Source of the DNA: an uncultured Pseudomonadota bacterium
Lineage (GTDB): Bacteria > Pseudomonadota > Gammaproteobacteria > Burkholderiales > Burkholderiaceae
Assembly (NCBI GenBank): GCA_946480245.1
Contig: CAMLIZ010000082.1
Coordinates: forward strand, 1-19,572
DNA: 19,572 nucleotides
Direction of reading: 5' to 3'
The notes under the pieces were generated by a model. The model was given only the letters and a program-made list of their open reading frames with translations, ran no database searches and was not told the origin of the DNA. Positions 1 to 8,995 of this stretch are shown here, piece by piece. Position numbers and translations under genes: made by a program. How positions within the stretch are numbered: the stretch's first letter is position 1; every line of letters begins with the position of its first letter.

Positions 1-1282
<1,282 letters not shown>

Positions 1283-1325
1283 TGCTTTCTCCCAGACGGC
1301 TTCGAGAGCCTTCTGCTGCAGACCT

Positions 1326-1868
1326 TTAGGCGGTGAGGGCGGCTTTCATTTGTTCAAGCCGTGCCTTGACCGATGCGTCGAAGACCTCGTCGCCCACCAC
1401 CGCGCGAATGCCGCCGATCAGCGCGGGATCGAGCTGCACGGAGGCGTTGAGCTTGCGGTTGAAGCGCTGCTCGAGCGCGGCCACCACCTGCGGCAGTTGC
1501 GCGGGCTCGATCGTGAAGGCGCTGTAGATCGTGGCGTCGGACACGCCGGTGGCCTCGTTGACGAGCGAGCGGTACTGCGCGGCGATTTCGGGCAGCGCCG
1601 TGACGCGGCCGTTGTCGATGGTGGCGCGCAGCAGGTTCTGCACCAGCGGCGACAGCTGAATGCTGTGCAGCGCGCCCGCGGCCACCTGGTACACCTGGTC
1701 CGGCGTGACCTTCGGGTTGTCCGCGAACTGGCGCAGCGAGGCATTGCCGGCAACCTGCGCCAGCGCGTCGAGCTGTTCGGCAAGGCCGCGTGCGTCCGCG
1801 CCCGTCTCCTTCGAGGCGCGGAAGAGCGCTTCGGCGTACGGGCGGGCGATGGTGGCGAGCTCGGCCAT
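1326..1868 (-). CDS. atpH: F1Fo ATP synthase subunit delta
   Basis: Subunit delta (OSCP homologue) forms the peripheral stalk joint between the b dimer and the top of the alpha3beta3 head. The 180-residue protein has the usual family length. It begins [16 protein letters not shown], the typical N-terminal helical domain, and ends with the conserved C-terminal stretch containing [17 protein letters not shown]. The ATG at 1868 lies two bases beyond the atpF stop codon, so it is probably translated by coupling to atpF; its only candidate Shine-Dalgarno (GGCGGAAC) lies inside the end of atpF. Nothing is truncated or unusual. Confidence 0.98.
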   Translation of the reverse strand: MAELATIARPYAEALFRASKETGADARGLAEQLDALAQVAGNASLRQFADNPKVTPDQVYQVAAGALHSIQLSPLVQNLLRATIDNGRVTALPEIAAQYRSLVNEATGVSDATIYSAFTIEPAQLPQVVAALEQRFNRKLNASVQLDPALIGGIRAVVGDEVFDASVKARLEQMKAALTA

Positions 1869-1870
1869 GA

Positions 1871-2341
1871 TCAGAGTTCCGCCTTCAGGCGGTTCAGCAG
1901 ATCGGCGTGCACGGCAGGGTTGACCTCGCGACGCAGGATCTGCTCGGCGCCCTTGACCGCCAAGGCGGCGACCTGGTCGCGCAGCGCCTCGCGCGCCTTC
2001 ACCGACTCCTGCTGGGCTTCGGCGCGGGCAGCGGCGACGATCTTCGCGCCCTCTTCGTTGGCGCGGCCCTTGGCCTCTTCGATCATCGAATGCGCCAGGC
2101 GCTCGGCGTCGGCCAGCCGCTTGGCGGCGTCGTCGCGCGCGGCAGCAAGCTGCTCCTCGACGCGCTTGTTGGCCACGACCAGTTCGCTCTTGGCCTTGTC
2201 GGCGGCCGACAGACCCTCGGCGATCTTCTTCGCACGCTCGTCGAGCGCCACGGCGATCGGCGGCCAGACGAACTTCATCGTGAACCAGACCAGGATCGCG
2301 AACACGATCATCTGGACGATCAGGGTACCGGTGATGCTCAC
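1871..2341 (-). CDS. atpF: F1Fo ATP synthase subunit b, GTG start
   Basis: Subunit b anchors the peripheral stalk in the inner membrane and reaches up to delta. The protein has 156 residues, the same as typical proteobacterial AtpF. One N-terminal membrane helix spans about residues 4-27 and includes the family motif MKFVWPPI at 22-29. The rest (about 35-140) is highly charged, Ala/Glu/Lys-rich and coiled-coil-like. The start is GTG at 2341, chosen because it restores the standard N-terminus and has a GAGG Shine-Dalgarno sequence 7 nt upstream; no ATG lies in a better position. An 83-nt gap separates it from atpE, and the next gene atpH follows after 2 nt. Confidence 0.97.
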   Translation of the reverse strand: MSITGTLIVQMIVFAILVWFTMKFVWPPIAVALDERAKKIAEGLSAADKAKSELVVANKRVEEQLAAARDDAAKRLADAERLAHSMIEEAKGRANEEGAKIVAAARAEAQQESVKAREALRDQVAALAVKGAEQILRREVNPAVHADLLNRLKAEL

Positions 2342-2424
2342 GTTAGTGCCTCAATGACTTCTACGACAGGATTCGAAACCGGCCCGCAGCGGCGAGCCGG
2401 CCACCTTCTGGAGGAGTCGTCGAA

Positions 2425-2705
<281 letters not shown>

Positions 2706-2746
2706 AGAGGATGTGAGAGTGAAGGTGAAGGGGGAAAGCGAAACGA

Positions 2747-3610
2747 TCAGTGCGCGTCGTGCGCCTGGCCGATGTACACGAGGGCCAGCATCATGAACAC
2801 GAATGCCTGCAGCACGATGATCAGGATGTGGAAGATGGCCCAGGCGGTGCCGGCGATGATGTGGCCCAGAGCCAGGCCGATGCCGGTAGCGCTGAGAGAC
2901 CAGGCGCCGCCCATCATCGCGATCAGCAGGAAGATCAGCTCGCCGGCGTACATGTTGCCGAACAACCGCATGCCGTGCGAGACCGTCTTGGCGACGAACT
3001 CGATGATCTGCATGGCGAAGTTGAACGGATACAGCGCCCAGTGGTTGCCGAACGGCGCGGTGAAGAGTTCATGCACCCAGCCGCCAAGGCCCTTGATCTT
3101 CACGTTGTAGATCAGGCACACCAGCAGCACGCCGACCGATAGGCCCATCGTGATCGACAGATCCGCCGTGGGCACGACGCGCAAGTAGGCGTGGTGCGGA
3201 TCGTGGCCGGCGGCCGCATTCGCGTGCTGCCACAGCGCCGGCAGCAGGTCGACCGGCAGCAGGTCCATCGTGTTCATGAACACGATCCACACGAACACCG
3301 ACAGCGCGAGCGGCGCCACCAGCTTGCGGCTCTGCGCGTTGTGCACGATGCCACGCGCCTGTGCGTCCACCATCTCGACCAGGATCTCCACGGCCGCCTG
3401 GAAGCGCCCCGGCACGCCGGAGGTCGCGCGACGTGCAGCGCGCCACAGGAACAGGAAGGTCAGCGCCGCCAGCAGTGCCGAAAAGAAAATCGAGTCGACG
3501 TGGTAAACGGAGAAGTCCGCCACTGCGTTCGAAGGCTTGTTCTGCCAGAACGTAAGGTGGTGGATGATGTACTCGCCCGCGCTCAGCGGCTCTTGACCTT
3601 CGGCTGCCAT
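2747..3610 (-). CDS. atpB: F1Fo ATP synthase subunit a
   Basis: Subunit a is the membrane stator that provides the two proton half-channels against the c ring. The 287-residue protein is full length, with five to six hydrophobic segments (roughly 39-57, 98-118, 150-170, 200-212, 222-245, 250-280). The essential arginine is R215 in the motif SHGMRLFGNMYAGE, and the last helix contains the conserved region FVFMMLALVYIGQAH. The start at 3610 gives the typical beta-proteobacterial N-terminus with the LSAGEYIIHHL element. The ribosome site is weak (GGAA). It lies 26 nt after atpI and 52 nt before atpE. Confidence 0.98.
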   Translation of the reverse strand: MAAEGQEPLSAGEYIIHHLTFWQNKPSNAVADFSVYHVDSIFFSALLAALTFLFLWRAARRATSGVPGRFQAAVEILVEMVDAQARGIVHNAQSRKLVAPLALSVFVWIVFMNTMDLLPVDLLPALWQHANAAAGHDPHHAYLRVVPTADLSITMGLSVGVLLVCLIYNVKIKGLGGWVHELFTAPFGNHWALYPFNFAMQIIEFVAKTVSHGMRLFGNMYAGELIFLLIAMMGGAWSLSATGIGLALGHIIAGTAWAIFHILIIVLQAFVFMMLALVYIGQAHDAH

Positions 3611-3636
3611 GTCGATTCCGTAAGTTCAGTCTCTTG

Positions 3637-4110
3637 TCAGCGGCGCCACAGCAGCGCCACCCAGTACACCTTCATGCACACCACCAGGCCGGCCAGCAGC
3701 GCGGGCCAGCTCAGTGGTTGCACGATCCGGTTCGCCAGCATCAGCATGACGACCGAAACCCCGATCTTCACCATCTCCCACAACATGAAGCTGACGGCAC
3801 TGTTGCCGGGCGACATGCCGGAGAGCCGGCTGGTCATGCCGCGCGCCATCAGCACGCCCGGCACCACCACCGTGGCGCAGCCGTACAACGCCGACCACGC
3901 CACTTCCATTCTTCTGGTGATCAGCCACCCGAGGGCAGCCACCACCACGCCCACTGCGGCCTGCACCGCAATCACCCGCCACGGTGATACCGGCGGATGC
4001 TTCGCACGCAGCGCCTGCGCCTCTTCGCGGCTCAGGGGTTTACGCACCGGCTCTGCCCAGGCGTCCGTATCGTTGGGGTCGTCCCAGGCGCTGCGATTCA
4101 TCGAATTCAT
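3637..4110 (-). CDS. atpI: ATP synthase subunit I (assembly factor AtpI)
   Basis: AtpI is a small membrane protein encoded first in many atp operons and thought to help assemble the c ring; it is often dispensable. The 157-residue product has a charged cytosolic N-terminus (1-42) and four hydrophobic segments (about 44-64, 72-89, 105-127 and 135-153), with a conserved-looking WEMVK (111-115) at the third. The assignment rests on this topology and the position directly upstream of atpB (26 nt). A second ATG three codons downstream (4101) is an alternative start; neither has a clear Shine-Dalgarno sequence. A TATAAT box lies about 48 bases upstream, so this gene probably begins the transcript. 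Confidence 0.85.
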   Translation of the reverse strand: MNSMNRSAWDDPNDTDAWAEPVRKPLSREEAQALRAKHPPVSPWRVIAVQAAVGVVVAALGWLITRRMEVAWSALYGCATVVVPGVLMARGMTSRLSGMSPGNSAVSFMLWEMVKIGVSVVMLMLANRIVQPLSWPALLAGLVVCMKVYWVALLWRR

Positions 4111-4157
4111 GAAGGCGCGAGCGCGCGAGTTACGTCCGGTTCCGGCAAAGCCGCGGG

Positions 4158-4163
4158 ATTATA
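4158..4163 (-). promoter_or_regulatory. Candidate -10 box of the atp operon promoter
   Basis: The minus strand carries a perfect TATAAT in otherwise very G+C-rich DNA. With a start about seven bases downstream, the leader before atpI would be near 40 nt. The -35 region at the correct spacing is weak (TGGGCT at 16 bp, 3 of 6 matches), so strength may depend on the -10 alone or on an activator. The position directly upstream of the first atp gene supports the call. Confidence 0.5.
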
Positions 4164-4165
4164 CG

Positions 4166-4205
4166 TAAAAACCCGTGCCAGCCCACCAGCACCTCACCGG
4201 GCTGG
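4166..4205 (-). terminator. Possible weak intrinsic terminator after the lactonase gene
   Basis: Downstream of the sugar lactonase stop, the minus strand can form a 7-bp stem (arms at 4199-4205 and 4178-4184, 14-nt loop). A run of five T (4170-4166) follows after seven intervening bases. An alternative 7-bp stem pairs 4201-4207 with 4184-4190. The gap between stem and T-run makes it weak. It overlaps the upstream side of the predicted atp promoter. Confidence 0.35.
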
Positions 4206-4234
4206 TGCAGCGCGCGCCCGGTGTTGGCGCGGAG

Positions 4235-5140
4235 CTACAGCGCCGCGAAGTTGACCGGCAGCCCCGGCACCTCAACGCGCATCTGCAGCACGCAGCCGGC
4301 CCAAGGCTGGCGCGCCAGTTCCTCGGCACTGCGCTTGTCGCGCGCGGTGGTGACGAACAGCGTCCTCAGGTCGGCGCCGCCGAAGCAGGGCATCGTCGCG
4401 CACTGCACCGGCAACTTCACCTCGCGCAGCAGCTCGCCGCGTGGCGACAGGCGCAGCAGGCGCGCGCCCTCGAACATCGCCACCCAGTAGGCGCCCTCGC
4501 TGTCGACCGCCGCGCCGTCCGGGCGACCGCCGTAATGCGCAAGATCCTGGTCGGGCTTGCGCAATGGAAAGCGCGCCATCGTGCGCCGGTTCGACAGCGT
4601 GCCCTCTTGGGCATCGAAATCGAACGCGAAGATCGTGTGCGGCTTGGTGTCGGTCCAGTACATGGTGCGCCCGTCAGGGCTCCAGGCCAGGCCGTTGCTC
4701 ACCGCGACGTCGCGCAGCACCTCCGCGAGCCGGCCGCCGGCGTAGCGGTACAGCTTGCCCTCATGGGCTCGCGCGTCGTGGAGGGTGCCCACCCAGAAGC
4801 GCCCCTGTGCGTCAGCCTTGCCGTCATTGAAGCGCTGCGTGGCCGGGTCGTACGGAGGCGCCTGCAGCCGCTCGCGGGCGCCGCTGCCGGGATCGAAGCG
4901 CCACAGCCCATTGCGCAGTGCCAGCAGCAGGCCGCCGCCGAGCAACGGTGCGGCGCTGCCCACGTCGGTCTCGAAGGCCCACTGGTCGTGCAGACCACTG
5001 GCCGGGTTGTAGCGATGCAGCGCGTGCCCCGGGATATCGCACCAGTACAGCACCTGCTCCTGCGGATGCCAGAACGGCGACTCACCGAGCCGCGACGGCG
5101 GCACCGGCAGCGGATGCGGGTCGTAGTGCAGTGGGCTCAT
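4235..5140 (-). CDS. SMP-30/gluconolactonase family sugar lactone hydrolase
   Basis: The product is a six-bladed beta-propeller lactonase that opens sugar lactones (such as glucono- or galactonolactone) to the aldonic acid using a divalent metal. With the start at 5140 it has 301 residues, the usual size. Family metal ligands are in place: E20 in RLGESPFW, N149 in SNGLAWSPDG and D208 in RPDGAAVD; N105 in RFNDGKAD matches the substrate-side asparagine. The start at 5140 is preferred over the ATG at 5173, because it lies 2 nt after the aldose epimerase stop and gives the family N-terminus. It is last in a unit with an epimerase and a 2-keto-3-deoxy acid aldolase, suggesting sugar oxidation. The exact sugar cannot be read from the sequence. 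Confidence 0.92.
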   Translation of the reverse strand: MSPLHYDPHPLPVPPSRLGESPFWHPQEQVLYWCDIPGHALHRYNPASGLHDQWAFETDVGSAAPLLGGGLLLALRNGLWRFDPGSGARERLQAPPYDPATQRFNDGKADAQGRFWVGTLHDARAHEGKLYRYAGGRLAEVLRDVAVSNGLAWSPDGRTMYWTDTKPHTIFAFDFDAQEGTLSNRRTMARFPLRKPDQDLAHYGGRPDGAAVDSEGAYWVAMFEGARLLRLSPRGELLREVKLPVQCATMPCFGGADLRTLFVTTARDKRSAEELARQPWAGCVLQMRVEVPGLPVNFAAL

Positions 5141-5142
5141 CG

Positions 5143-6003
5143 TCAGACCAGCGCAATCTGCAGTTGCATCCACGCGCTGATGCTCTCAGCGGGCGCGAGC
5201 GCGCGCCAGCCGTGGTGCGCCGGCTCGGCCATGTTCATCGCGTTGTTCACGTGGCTGACCGGCTCGACCGCAAAGAACGGCTCGTGCGGCGGCGTATACA
5301 GCACCAGCCGGTCGAGCGACGAGCTGAGCGCCAGCGACAGCTTCTCGTCGCGGATGCGCACGGCGCCGGTCCAGCCGTCGAAGCAGTGGTCGAAGTCGAG
5401 GTGTGACACGTCCGCATCGATGCCCGGCTGCGCCACCCGGCGCGTGGGCAGCTTGACCGCATCGGCCTCCCAGCGTTCGCGGATCTCCGCGTGCAGGCGG
5501 CTGCGGCTGCGCTTGGGAAAGTACGGATGCCAGCCGAGGCCTGCGGGCGCGGGATGCGGTGCGTCGTTGCGCAGGCTCATCTCCATGCGCAGGCTGTCGG
5601 TGCCGAGCACGATGCGCTGCTGCACCTCGAACGCGAATGGCCAATCGGCGTCCGGCGCGTGCTGCAACGCCAGCACCACCTCGTGCTCGTCGCGCGACAG
5701 CACGGTCCACGGGCGATGCCAGCCCACGCCGTGCAGCGAATGCGGCGAGTCCGGAAAGTTGGGCACGGTGTCGTAGCGCCTGCCCTGCCAATGGAAGTGG
5801 CGGTAGCCCACGCGGTTGGAGTACGGCACGAGCGGGAAGCACGCGCTCTGGCCGACTTGCGCCAGGGTCTGCGGGTCGGCCTCGCGCAGCACAGGCAAGG
5901 TATCGCGCCACAACCCGGCGATGCAGCCACCGAGGTCGGGCCGCAGCGCCAGCTTGAGCGCGCCGTGCTGCAGGTCGATCACGGAACCGTTGGAAGGTGT
6001 CAT
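5143..6003 (-). CDS. Aldose 1-epimerase (galactose mutarotase family)
   Basis: The enzyme interconverts alpha and beta anomers of a free sugar. The 286-residue protein carries the family signatures in order: PLVPYSNRVG with R64, HSLHGVGW with H91, GLGWHPYF with the catalytic-acid-type H159, the D205/D209 region in FDHCFDGW, and the catalytic base E247 in AVEPVSHVNNA. It precedes the lactonase by 2 nt, so the two are co-translated. This fits a pathway that supplies the correct anomer to a sugar dehydrogenase and then hydrolyses the resulting lactone. The ATG at 6003 lacks a clear Shine-Dalgarno sequence. The subgroup is the shorter mutarotase-like type; glucose-6-phosphate 1-epimerase is less likely. 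Confidence 0.92.
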   Translation of the reverse strand: MTPSNGSVIDLQHGALKLALRPDLGGCIAGLWRDTLPVLREADPQTLAQVGQSACFPLVPYSNRVGYRHFHWQGRRYDTVPNFPDSPHSLHGVGWHRPWTVLSRDEHEVVLALQHAPDADWPFAFEVQQRIVLGTDSLRMEMSLRNDAPHPAPAGLGWHPYFPKRSRSRLHAEIRERWEADAVKLPTRRVAQPGIDADVSHLDFDHCFDGWTGAVRIRDEKLSLALSSSLDRLVLYTPPHEPFFAVEPVSHVNNAMNMAEPAHHGWRALAPAESISAWMQLQIALV

Positions 6004-6037
6004 GGTGCGGCGTGATGCAAAGCGGTCGATGCTACCC

Positions 6038-6057
6038 CCGTACCGCGGCGGTAACGG
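6038..6057. promoter_or_regulatory. Dyad element between aldolase and epimerase genes
   Basis: The 58-bp gap contains TACCGC-G-GCGGTA (6041-6053), extended by CCG on the left and CGG on the right with one unpaired base. The one-base centre is too tight for an RNA hairpin without opening inner pairs, so a protein-binding operator is as likely as an RNA structure. No other evidence supports a function. Confidence 0.2.
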
Positions 6058-6061
6058 CGCA

Positions 6062-6877
6062 TCAAGGTGCGTCGGTGTGCGTGCCGCCGATCAGCGTGTG
6101 CACGTGCGCGCCCACCTCCTGGGTGCGCAATGCGGCCAGGCCCGCCTGTGCGCCGCGCATCAGCAGCCCCAGGTCGGACGACAGGGCCACGTAGTCGAAG
6201 CCGGTGGCGCGCAGCTGCGCCACGTGCTCCGGCGTGCCGCCGAGGGCCCCGATCGCCTTGCCCACCGCATGCGCGCGCTGCACCGCCTGCGAGAGCAGCT
6301 CGGTCACCTGCGGGTGCTGCGGGTCGCCGTGGTGGCCAAGTTGGGCCGACAGGTCGACCGCACCGATGAACAGCGCATCCACGCCCGGCACGTCGGCCAC
6401 CTCCTCCAGCGCCAGCAGACCCTGCGGGCTCTCGAGCTGCACGATCACGCCGATGCCGGCATTGGCATGCTTGAAGTACTGGGGCGCCGTGCCATAGCGT
6501 GACGCGCGGCTCATGCCCGCGACGCCGCGCACGCCATGCGGCGGGTAGCGCGTGGCCGCGACCGCGCGCCGCGCCTCCTCGGCGCTCTGCACGAACGGGA
6601 ACATCACCGTGCCCGCACCCGCATCGAGCACGCGCTTGACCATCACGATGTCGTTCCATGGCACGCGCACCACGGGCGCGAGCTTGGTGGCCGACAGCGC
6701 CTGCAGCATCTGCACCAGCTCCATCACGTCGACCGGCGCGTGCTCCATGTCGAGCAGGGCCCAGTCGAAGCCCGCGTGGCCCACGGCCTCGGCGACGATC
6801 GGGCTGGCCGACACCACCCAGGTACCGATCGGCGGATGGCTGCCGGCGGACTTCAGCAGCTGGCGAAACGGGTTCAT
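6062..6877 (-). CDS. HpcH/HpaI family class II aldolase (2-keto-3-deoxy acid aldolase)
   Basis: This metal-dependent TIM-barrel aldolase cleaves 2-keto-3-deoxy (or 4-hydroxy-2-oxo) acids to pyruvate plus an aldehyde. The 271-residue sequence carries the family active site: E45-H46 in DMEHAP with H46 as the catalytic histidine, R71 in RVPW, and the metal ligands E149 in QLESPQG and D175 in IGAVDLS, at nearly the same numbers as in HpaI. A strong AAGGAG lies 5 nt before the ATG. Relatives include HpaI/HpcH (homoprotocatechuate pathway), RhmA (2-keto-3-deoxyrhamnonate) and GarL. With an epimerase and a lactonase downstream, a sugar-acid substrate is more likely than an aromatic-ring product. No hydroxyphenylacetate genes are present. 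Confidence 0.92.
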   Translation of the reverse strand: MNPFRQLLKSAGSHPPIGTWVVSASPIVAEAVGHAGFDWALLDMEHAPVDVMELVQMLQALSATKLAPVVRVPWNDIVMVKRVLDAGAGTVMFPFVQSAEEARRAVAATRYPPHGVRGVAGMSRASRYGTAPQYFKHANAGIGVIVQLESPQGLLALEEVADVPGVDALFIGAVDLSAQLGHHGDPQHPQVTELLSQAVQRAHAVGKAIGALGGTPEHVAQLRATGFDYVALSSDLGLLMRGAQAGLAALRTQEVGAHVHTLIGGTHTDAP

Positions 6878-6911
6878 CGTGGCTCCTTCGGTAGCGCGTG
6901 GCCGGCGCGTT

Positions 6912-7430
6912 TCAGTAGCGCGAGGCGCCCAGATCGAGCTCGGCCTTCAGGTAGTGTGCGCCCGGGATCGGGTTGAAGTAGTAGGGCGGCACCTCCTCGA
7001 AGCCGAGCGACGCGTACAGGCCGCGCGCGGCCTCCATGTCGTCCAGCGTGTCGAGCAGCATCGCCGAGTAGCCGGCCTCGGCAGCGCGGTCCATCAAGGC
7101 CTGCGCGATCACACGGCCGAGGCCGAAGCGGCGAAACGCGCGGCGCACGTACAGGCGCTTCATCTCACAGGCGTTGGCGTAGTCGCAGTCGGGCAGCGGG
7201 CGCATCGCGCCGCAGCCGGCCACTTCGCCGTCCACCAGCGCCAGCAGCAGCGCGCCGTACGGGGGCGCGTAGTCGCCGGGCAGCCTTGCGAGCTCGGCCT
7301 CGAAGCCCTGGAAGCACAGATCGATGTCCAGGCTTGCCGCGTACTCGCGAAAGATGTGGCGTGCGCTGTCGAGCAACTGCGGCGTGTCGGCGGGCACCAG
7401 GTGCACCGTGGGGGTGTGCTGCGCTTCCAT
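6912..7430 (-). CDS. GNAT family N-acetyltransferase
   Basis: The product is a 172-residue single-domain GNAT, which transfers an acetyl group from acetyl-CoA to an amine. The central beta-strand and motif A are clear: CEMKRLYVRRAFRRFGLGR, in which RRFGLGR is the acetyl-CoA pyrophosphate loop. Motif B (LLDTLDDMEAARGLYASLGFEEV) follows, and the C-terminus ends HYLKAEL. The frame is open further upstream, but the start at 7430 (MEAQHTP) gives the normal domain length; the longer version would add Arg-rich sequence without family character. It begins 174 nt after the AlaX gene, has a plausible promoter of its own, and is followed by the aldolase after 34 nt. The substrate is unknown; a metabolite or amino-acid target would be typical. 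Confidence 0.88.
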   Translation of the reverse strand: MEAQHTPTVHLVPADTPQLLDSARHIFREYAASLDIDLCFQGFEAELARLPGDYAPPYGALLLALVDGEVAGCGAMRPLPDCDYANACEMKRLYVRRAFRRFGLGRVIAQALMDRAAEAGYSAMLLDTLDDMEAARGLYASLGFEEVPPYYFNPIPGAHYLKAELDLGASRY

Positions 7431-7523
7431 CAGTCGCCCGGTGGCAGCCCGCCGGCAGGGACGGTGACGATCGAGGCGGAAACCTTCAGCAAGGTGAGAG
7501 AGCAGCGTGCGGCAAGGGGAGCA

Positions 7524-7553
7524 ACGATAGCGCGAGTGGCGCCGACCTGCCAA
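7524..7553 (-). promoter_or_regulatory. Candidate sigma70 promoter for the GNAT-aldolase-epimerase-lactonase unit
   Basis: The minus strand reads TTGGCA (7553-7548, 5 of 6 matches to the -35 consensus), an 18-bp spacer and TATCGT (7529-7524, 4 of 6 to the -10). It lies just downstream of the stem-loop that follows the AlaX gene and would give a leader of about 87 nt before the GNAT ATG. Sequence match only. Confidence 0.35.
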
Positions 7554-7571
7554 CGCAACCGCGGGAGAACC

Positions 7572-7603
7572 CCAGCCGCCAGAAGGCCGCGGCGGCGCGC
7601 TGG
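7572..7603 (-). terminator. Stem-loop at the end of the seven-gene operon
   Basis: Directly after the AlaX stop codon, CCAGC (7572-7576) pairs with GCTGG (7599-7603) and the inner CGCC (7577-7580) pairs with GGCG (7591-7594), leaving a GCGC bulge on one arm. No T-run follows on the minus strand, so it is a poor classical terminator. It may instead protect the 3' end or pause polymerase before Rho acts. Confidence 0.35.
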
Positions 7604-7604
7604 C

Positions 7605-8324
7605 TCAAGGCGCGAAGCCGAGCACCACGCGCCGCCCCCTCGCGCTCTTCTTCTCGATCTTCGTGACCACCACGTGGCCCACCTGGGCCGTGTTGCCGAC
7701 ATGGGTGCCGCCGCAAGGCTGAAGGTCGACGCCTTCGATCTCCAGCACGCGCACGCGGCCCAGCCCGCGCGGCGGCTGCACGCTCATGCTGCGCACCAGC
7801 TGCGGGTTGGCGTCGAGCTCGGCCTCGCTGATCCAGCGGTGGCGCACCGGGTGCGCGGCAGCCACGAGGGCCGCGATGCCGGCGCTCAAGGCCTCCTTGT
7901 CCAGCGGCTCGCTCATGTGGAAATCCAGGCGCGCGTAGTCGGCGGTGATCGAGCAGCCATTCACCGGGTGCGGCACCAGCGCGCACAGCAGGTGCGTCGC
8001 GGTGTGAAAGCGCATGTGGCGCAGGCGCCGCTGCGCGTCGATCTGCGCACGCACGGTCACGCCGGGGGCCAGCGTGGCGAGCAGCGCCTCCTGCCCGGGC
8101 GCTGGCAGGTGCACGATCTCACCCGGTGCCTCGCCCTTGCGTGTGTCGGCGATCTGCAAGATGCGACCGTCGGGCAGCTGCAGCGCGCCGCGGTCGCCTG
8201 CCTGGCCGCCGCCTTGCGGATAGAACACCGTGCGGTCGAGTTGCACGCCGCGCGCGTCGAGCGCGGTGATCACCGCGTCGCAATGCGTCAGCGTGGCGTC
8301 TTCGCGAAACAGTTCGTCGGTCAA
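7605..8324 (-). CDS. alaX: AlaX-type alanyl-tRNA editing protein, TTG start
   Basis: This free-standing homologue of the AlaRS editing domain hydrolyses mischarged Ser- or Gly-tRNA(Ala) in trans. The zinc site is complete: H107 and H111 in FHTATHLL, C204 and H208 in PCGGTHVG. The N-terminal motif YPQGGGQAGD (35-44) is also typical. At 239 residues it matches the AlaX-M class and lacks the aminoacylation domain of AlaRS. The TTG at 8324 is preferred. It has AGGAG 7 nt upstream and overlaps the preceding stop as TTGA, like the other junctions of this operon. An in-frame ATG at 8351 would overlap the upstream gene by 31 nt. It is the last gene of the operon and its presence among amino-acid exporters is suggestive. 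Confidence 0.9.
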   Translation of the reverse strand: MTDELFREDATLTHCDAVITALDARGVQLDRTVFYPQGGGQAGDRGALQLPDGRILQIADTRKGEAPGEIVHLPAPGQEALLATLAPGVTVRAQIDAQRRLRHMRFHTATHLLCALVPHPVNGCSITADYARLDFHMSEPLDKEALSAGIAALVAAAHPVRHRWISEAELDANPQLVRSMSVQPPRGLGRVRVLEIEGVDLQPCGGTHVGNTAQVGHVVVTKIEKKSARGRRVVLGFAP

Positions 8325-8995
8325 GGGGTAACTCCTGGGCTGCGCAGCCATACAGGGCCGCGCGGCGTGCTGAACAGTGCCTCCAGCACAGGACCGGCGC
8401 CGGCTTCCCGCTGCACGCCTTGCGGCTGCAGCACGGCCGCCGCCTGCGCCGGGAGTCCGCGCACGATCAGCTGCTGCAGTTGCAGCCCGCTGTCGGGCAG
8501 CGTGTCGACCGGGTGCGGCCCAGCCCATTCGATCAAGGTGGGCAAGGCCCCGTCGCACAGCAAGCGGCCATCGTCGCGCACCACGATGCGCCATTGCAGG
8601 CGGCCAGCAGGGGTGTCCCGCTGCGCGTGCAAGGTGGTGCCCGGGTTGTGACCGCTGGCGACCAGACCCCAGCGATGCATGTCGAGGTTGCGCGTTCCGG
8701 CGGCCCAGTGCAACAGCTGCGGTTGTCGCGCCAGCGCGGCCTGCAGGGCCGGATCGTCGAGGCCGAACCAGCGCGCGCGGCCCGGGTCCGGCGCATCGGG
8801 GTCGATCGCGATGATCTCGAGGTACGTACGCGAGTACTGCGGCGAACGCGCCACACGCAACAGCCGGTTGTGCGTGCTCATCAACGCATGTTGCCCGCCG
8901 GGGCCGGGCGTGACGCCGAGGGTGGCCTCGCACCATGCCGCGCCCTGCTCGAGCGACGCCGCGGCCACCACGAGATGGTCGACCTCCACGCTCAC
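8321..8995 (-). CDS. Glyoxalase-like (VOC superfamily) domain protein, GTG start
   Basis: The 224-residue protein belongs to the Glyoxalase-like group of the vicinal oxygen chelate superfamily. The N-terminus (VSVEVDHLVVAA) has the conserved histidine H7. The segment GGQHALMSTHNRLLR (34-47) and the strand YLEIIAIDP with E60 follow, then the RWFGLDD element around 80-90. These positions suggest one metal- or ligand-binding VOC module with a second, diverged half. The reaction is unknown; this group is usually annotated only by fold. The start is GTG at 8995, which overlaps the phzF-like stop as GTGA; GAGGGG lies 12 nt upstream. The gene ends in the TTGA overlap with alaX. Confidence 0.85.
   Translation of the reverse strand: MSVEVDHLVVAAASLEQGAAWCEATLGVTPGPGGQHALMSTHNRLLRVARSPQYSRTYLEIIAIDPDAPDPGRARWFGLDDPALQAALARQPQLLHWAAGTRNLDMHRWGLVASGHNPGTTLHAQRDTPAGRLQWRIVVRDDGRLLCDGALPTLIEWAGPHPVDTLPDSGLQLQQLIVRGLPAQAAAVLQPQGVQREAGAGPVLEALFSTPRGPVWLRSPGVTP
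8332..8336 (-). promoter_or_regulatory. Ribosome binding site deciding the TTG start of alaX
   Basis: AGGAG on the minus strand sits 7 nt before the TTG at 8324, inside the end of the glyoxalase-like gene. The competing ATG at 8351 lies upstream of this element and has no comparable site. Confidence 0.65.

Noticed and set aside
6062..6877. 4-hydroxy-2-oxoheptanedioate aldolase (HpaI) of homoprotocatechuate degradation
   Set aside because: Active-site residues fit, but no other hpa gene is present and the neighbours are sugar enzymes, so only the family name is given.
6552..8651. A 699-codon plus-strand frame across the aldolase, GNAT and AlaX genes
   Set aside because: It has no recognisable domain and a low-complexity composition, and it runs antisense through three well-supported genes and their gaps.
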